Shown here one piece after another: positions 6,961-9,496 of a stretch of 9,496 nucleotides of DNA. Below the pieces are notes generated by a model that worked only from the letters and a program-made list of their open reading frames with translations, made no database searches and was not told the origin of the DNA. The position numbers and the translations under genes are program-made. Origin of the DNA: CAZJOD01 sp964547525. GTDB taxonomy: Bacteria; Bacillota; Clostridia; JAAYHZ01. The first letter of the stretch is position 1. Every line of letters begins with the position of its first letter. The DNA is taken from the NCBI GenBank assembly GCA_964547525.1, contig CAZJOD010000139.1, positions 1 through 9,496 of the forward strand, in the 5' to 3' direction.

Positions 6961-7754
6961 CTCAATCCGTAGTACATTCTGCTGATTATAGAACTTACGC
7001 TGTTATTATCAACATAATGGCGAATCCGTGTACCATCATGCCACACTCCGACTTTTGTCAAGAGTTCCGTATTTGACAATGGATGTGGCTGACCTACTTT
7101 ATTAACAGGACGCCCCATGTATTTTAATACTCTGTCACATGTGCCTGTGATAATGGCATGATGCAGGAGATTGTTCATCAAAGGTCGTAAAGCTTCCGGA
7201 TCATTGAATATGTAATCCCTGGCCATTTCACTTTGCCATAATGTCCAATAATAGTTCATCCCTTTGCCAAAAACCTCCGACATTCCCAGGAATACCTCCT
7301 TCGCAAAACTGGAAAGCATCTGTTCCCAATTGGCTTCGAGTTGGCTATCCAATAGTTGTTGTGCCAATTCATAGTTTTCAATATGCAGGAATTTGTTCCC
7401 TTCGACAACATAACTGCAGTTTGCCTTGTCCAGAGAGCGACGTAACCATCCTCTCCCATTGATGGCAATTTGAATCCCATAAGGAGCCCATGTTTGAAGG
7501 CGGATGCTCATAAATCCATAATCTGGATAGTCATAGTAAAAGTACAAATGCTTGCATCGGGATGTTTCCATTCTCAAACTCGGGTATCCTTTGACCGCAT
7601 CAAACGTGGAGCGGAATGTCTGACAGCCTTCTACGCAAGACCACACTCCAATCAATCCTTCTTTTTTACCGGATTCTTTCTGCATATCGTGAGCAAGTTC
7701 TTCTTTGCGGGTATTGATAGATGGTATGTAAATGATTCCTCTGTCGCAATGCTT
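6957..7754 (-). pseudogene. Core of the broken winged-helix family protein
   Basis: The largest surviving piece of a protein that would be roughly 500 residues if intact. Landmarks I associate with the family follow in order: GLIGVWSCVEGCQTF; a cluster of aromatic residues with CKHLYFYYDYPDYGFMSI; RLQTWAPYGIQIAINGRGWL; RRSLDKANCSYV; YYWTLWQSEMARDYIF; and GTRIRHYVDNNSVS. These resemble a long uncharacterised protein that, to my recollection, occurs in many phyla, often in multiple copies per genome, and is sometimes labelled MarR-like or transposase. Translation from the ATG at 7683-7685 gives 242 residues, but the frame continues upstream, after an in-frame TAA at 7755-7757, into matching N-terminal sequence, so that ATG is not the true start. 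The frame ends prematurely at 6957. Confidence 0.65.
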
Positions 7755-7960
7755 TTAAGAGTATTCCTCTGCTGCCTGAATGATTGCGGTTGACTGATGG
7801 GTAACCCAGTCTTTATAATCTTTATTCAGGACCCCTCTTGTCCGTAAGAACATTTCATACCGGCAGCAAATGCTTTTGGTCTGAATGTCCCTTTGAAGAC
7901 CAATCTATCAAAACCTTCAACCATTCCCAGAATACGCGCTAGACGATAATTCTTCGGTCA
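7755..7960 (-). pseudogene. N-terminal part of the broken winged-helix family protein
   Basis: Not visible as an ORF because it is damaged, but readable by hand. One frame from about 7951 gives ARILGMVEGFDRLVFKG followed by TFRPKAFAAGMKC. A one-base shift at about 7849 then gives FLRTRGVLNKDYKDWVTHQS and TAIIQAAEEYS, followed by the stop TAA at 7755-7757. After that stop the same frame continues KHCDRGIIYIPSINTRKEE into the core piece. The FDRLVFKG block and the first-domain layout fit the N-terminus of the same family. The true start, probably just before 7960, is lost or shifted. With the two shifts downstream this makes at least four inactivating changes. Confidence 0.55.
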
Positions 7961-8009
7961 GAGCTTTGTAAAACTTTATCTTACCAATCTAATCTATCTC
8001 AATCTATTT

Positions 8010-8647
8010 CTATATCTCTCTTTTTTTAACAGTCGTCTCCACAATCTTGATTTCGTCTATATTATCTAATACCTATAACGGTTATTCTGTTTACAAACTT
8101 ACTTATCTTTTCGGATTTTTATCTATGAATACCACCGATTTGTTTAAAAGCTTAGTGTTACCAAACATTGTCTTACAATACTAATCTGAACTTCTTCAAC
8201 ACCTATGGTCGGAATATGTTTCAATTTATTACAGGACAGGTATTTTTGGCAGCTCAGTCTCCTGTAAATACAATACAGGAGACTGGTACCGCTTATGAAA
8301 CATATGCCTAATAAAAATACGATCATAAAATTGCTTGGATGGATAATCCGGTTTATAAAAGAATTATAAGTGAAAATAGCTCCGTTTAATATGTTCACAC
8401 CCATTATAACGGTAAATAATTTATATACATCAGTATATTCCTGTAACCTGTTATATAACCTTAAAAATATGAATATAATACATTGATCTGCAATTGACAC
8501 AACTAAAATAAAAAGTAGTCCTACAAACCACTCCTGAATTATGGAGGCAACTTCTAAATATAAGTATATTAAATATAATAAAAATGCCCCACTCAATAAA
8601 ATGATATCTGAAAATACGATAGTGTCCGACCTTATTTTCTTTTTCAC
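8010..8647 (-). pseudogene. Remnant of a CapD/EpsC-type polysaccharide biosynthesis protein (membrane domain)
   Basis: The first 130 codons read as four hydrophobic helices: SDIILLSGAFLLYLIYLYL; WFVGLLFILVVSIADQCIIF; LFTVIMGVNILNGAIF; and FMIVFLLGICFISGTSLLYC. Between the second and third lies the usual LRLYNRLQEYTDVYK loop, and after the last a YRRLS motif. This is the layout of the N-terminal domain of membrane-bound UDP-sugar epimerase/dehydratases (CapD, EpsC, WbpM types). The first Rossmann strand follows in corrupted form (IPTIGVEEVQISIVRQ where IIGAGE-type is expected). The frame stops at 8144. Across shifted frames, KISKFVNRITVIG and then DNIDEIKIVETTVKK can still be read to about 8020. 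The catalytic domain is absent. I prefer the GTG at 8645-8647, with GGAAG before it, to the TTG at 8693-8695. The protein cannot be functional. Confidence 0.55.
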
Positions 8648-8839
8648 ATTACACTTCCCTACATAAACAATTGATACAACCGGAATATGCGACAAATCTT
8701 CTGCGTATCAACCCTTCTTTTGATGTAGTTCTTATTTAAGGCCACTCCCATAAACGTTACATACATATTTTGAAATATCTAGCTTTAAGTTTTATCTGTA
8801 CATATTCGTTATAGAGCACGACAAAGTAGGCTTCTCAGG

Positions 8840-8932
8840 CTATTTATCTTCACATTCACCGTAATAATAACCATAGTTGCTATATTTATAATAAGACCGG
8901 CTGGAACTTTTGTCAAGTTATGTTAGGATGAT
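8840..8932 (-). pseudogene. Tail of a Wzc-type tyrosine kinase (capsule co-polymerase)
   Basis: Read leftward, the frame gives IILT, an in-frame TAA, then LDKSSSR and SYYKYSNYGYYYGECEDK, ending at TAG (8840-8842). A closing cluster of tyrosines is the autophosphorylated tail of Wzc-type polysaccharide chain-length kinases, and the preceding IIL..LD fits the last strand of the kinase domain. Nothing recognisable precedes 8932 in any frame that I could read. Position and strand match the CapD-like remnant about 190 bases downstream, as in a capsule operon. The fragment is short, so the call rests on the tail and the context. Confidence 0.45.
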
Positions 8933-8994
8933 TTATGAAATTTTTACATAGACATTTGTACTTACCAGGTTTGTTATCTCCTTATTGATATTGA

Positions 8995-9447
8995 TTCCTA
9001 ATTTTTGTTGTCAAGAATAAAATAAATGAATACCTCAATACTCATTTATATAAGCGGTTTTTTAACAATCTGCAGTTTCCAAGGTTTTGTCAGTATCATA
9101 TTCTGTTTAAATTTAATAACATCCCTAAGATAGGTAAAGCTAAAAACTCCATATCTTTTATAACAAAGGAACCATATGAATATCGTGGTTACCGACAGAT
9201 ATATCGTAGAGATATTCCACCTCATACAATAATCAAAACAGTTCCAAATGTTTTAAATGTCCAAGTTTCTTATTCCGTTAAACTAAAATACAACCACTCC
9301 ACATCAGATATCAAAGATGTATCTGTATTTCTCATGAGGTGTATTAGTAGCAGCTCCTACAAAGATATCTGCAAGACGCTTGGAGATATAACACTCTCAC
9401 AAACCGCTAAACTTAATAATAAAGGTTTCAATCTGATACAGGAATAA
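8995..9447 (+). other. Stop-free plus-strand frame of 151 codons without a start
   Basis: From just after the TGA at 8992-8994 to the TAA at 9445-9447 one plus-strand frame has no stop, which is long for such A+T-rich DNA. There is no ATG, GTG or TTG near its beginning; the first ATG comes near 9335. The translation has basic, aromatic-rich stretches (PYEYRGYRQIYRRDIPP) and ends in a helix-turn-helix-like segment (SSSSYKDICKTLGDITLSQ, then AKLNNKGFNLIQE). I do not recognise it. It may be the 3' end of a truncated gene, possibly transposase-like, on the opposite strand from everything else. Confidence 0.35.
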
Positions 9448-9452
9448 AAATA

Positions 9453-9471
9453 CAAAGGACTTCTACCTTTG
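9453..9471. terminator. Hairpin after the plus-strand frame
   Basis: CAAAGG at 9453-9458 pairs perfectly with CCTTTG at 9466-9471 across a seven-base loop. It lies six bases past the TAA of the plus-strand frame. On the plus strand no T-run follows. On the minus strand the hairpin is followed by TATTTTTATT, so it would work better as a terminator for a leftward gene entering from beyond the right edge. The direction is undecided. Confidence 0.35.
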
Positions 9472-9496
9472 CTCTTGAAAAAATAATGGTAGCCTA

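Noticed and set aside
7986..8022. Short repeats of AATCTAT suggesting a CRISPR or iteron array
   Set aside because: The units are only 7 bases, irregularly spaced and lie in a pyrimidine-rich stretch; there are no spacers or associated genes.

Overview
The window is an A+T-rich bacterial accessory region. Nearly every gene reads leftward on the minus strand, and most of them are broken. The best taxonomic clues sit at the right-hand end. There, a tyrosine-rich tail like that of Wzc polysaccharide co-polymerase kinases is followed by the membrane domain of a CapD/EpsC-type polysaccharide enzyme, an order common in capsule loci of Bacteroidales. I infer a gut-type Bacteroidota host, but this is tentative because no housekeeping gene or rRNA is present.

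Layout, left to right. Positions 1-256 hold no supportable gene. A small intact gene of unknown function (101 aa, 257-562, minus strand) has a strong Shine-Dalgarno site. Positions 681-2817 are a decayed insertion sequence. Its transposase would be one long protein, a DruA-like (DUF4338) N-terminal domain joined to an IS701-type DDE domain, but it is now split into three frames by two single-base losses and has no visible 5' end.

Positions 2828-6109 hold two long intact genes in tandem, the only large undamaged coding capacity in the window. The first transcribed (4424-6109) encodes a protein with a PH-like N-terminal region, a helical part that may be TerB-like, a glycine-rich hydrophobic stretch and a C-terminal cytosolic region. 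The second (2828-4414) encodes a 528-aa protein with several hydrophobic, histidine-containing blocks. The two are 9 bases apart and very probably form an operon of unknown function. Upstream, the non-coding stretch 6146-6403 contains a G+C-rich inverted repeat, a perfect 7-bp inverted repeat and a perfect 24-bp tandem duplication, all possible control or junction elements.

Positions 6404 to about 7960 are a pseudogene of a protein with a C-terminal winged helix. Its family is, to my recollection, widespread, uncharacterised and multi-copy. It carries several frameshifts and a nonsense codon. Positions about 8010-8647 and 8840-8932 are the remnants of the CapD-like and Wzc-like genes. Beyond them, a plus-strand frame of 151 codons (8995-9447) is free of stops but has no start codon, and a hairpin follows it.

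Overall picture: an old capsule locus eroded by insertion and deletion, with two dead mobile or selfish-type genes flanking an undamaged two-gene cassette. The contrast suggests the cassette is recent, selected, or both. Its membrane-type architecture is compatible with a defence or conflict role, but nothing in the sequence proves this.
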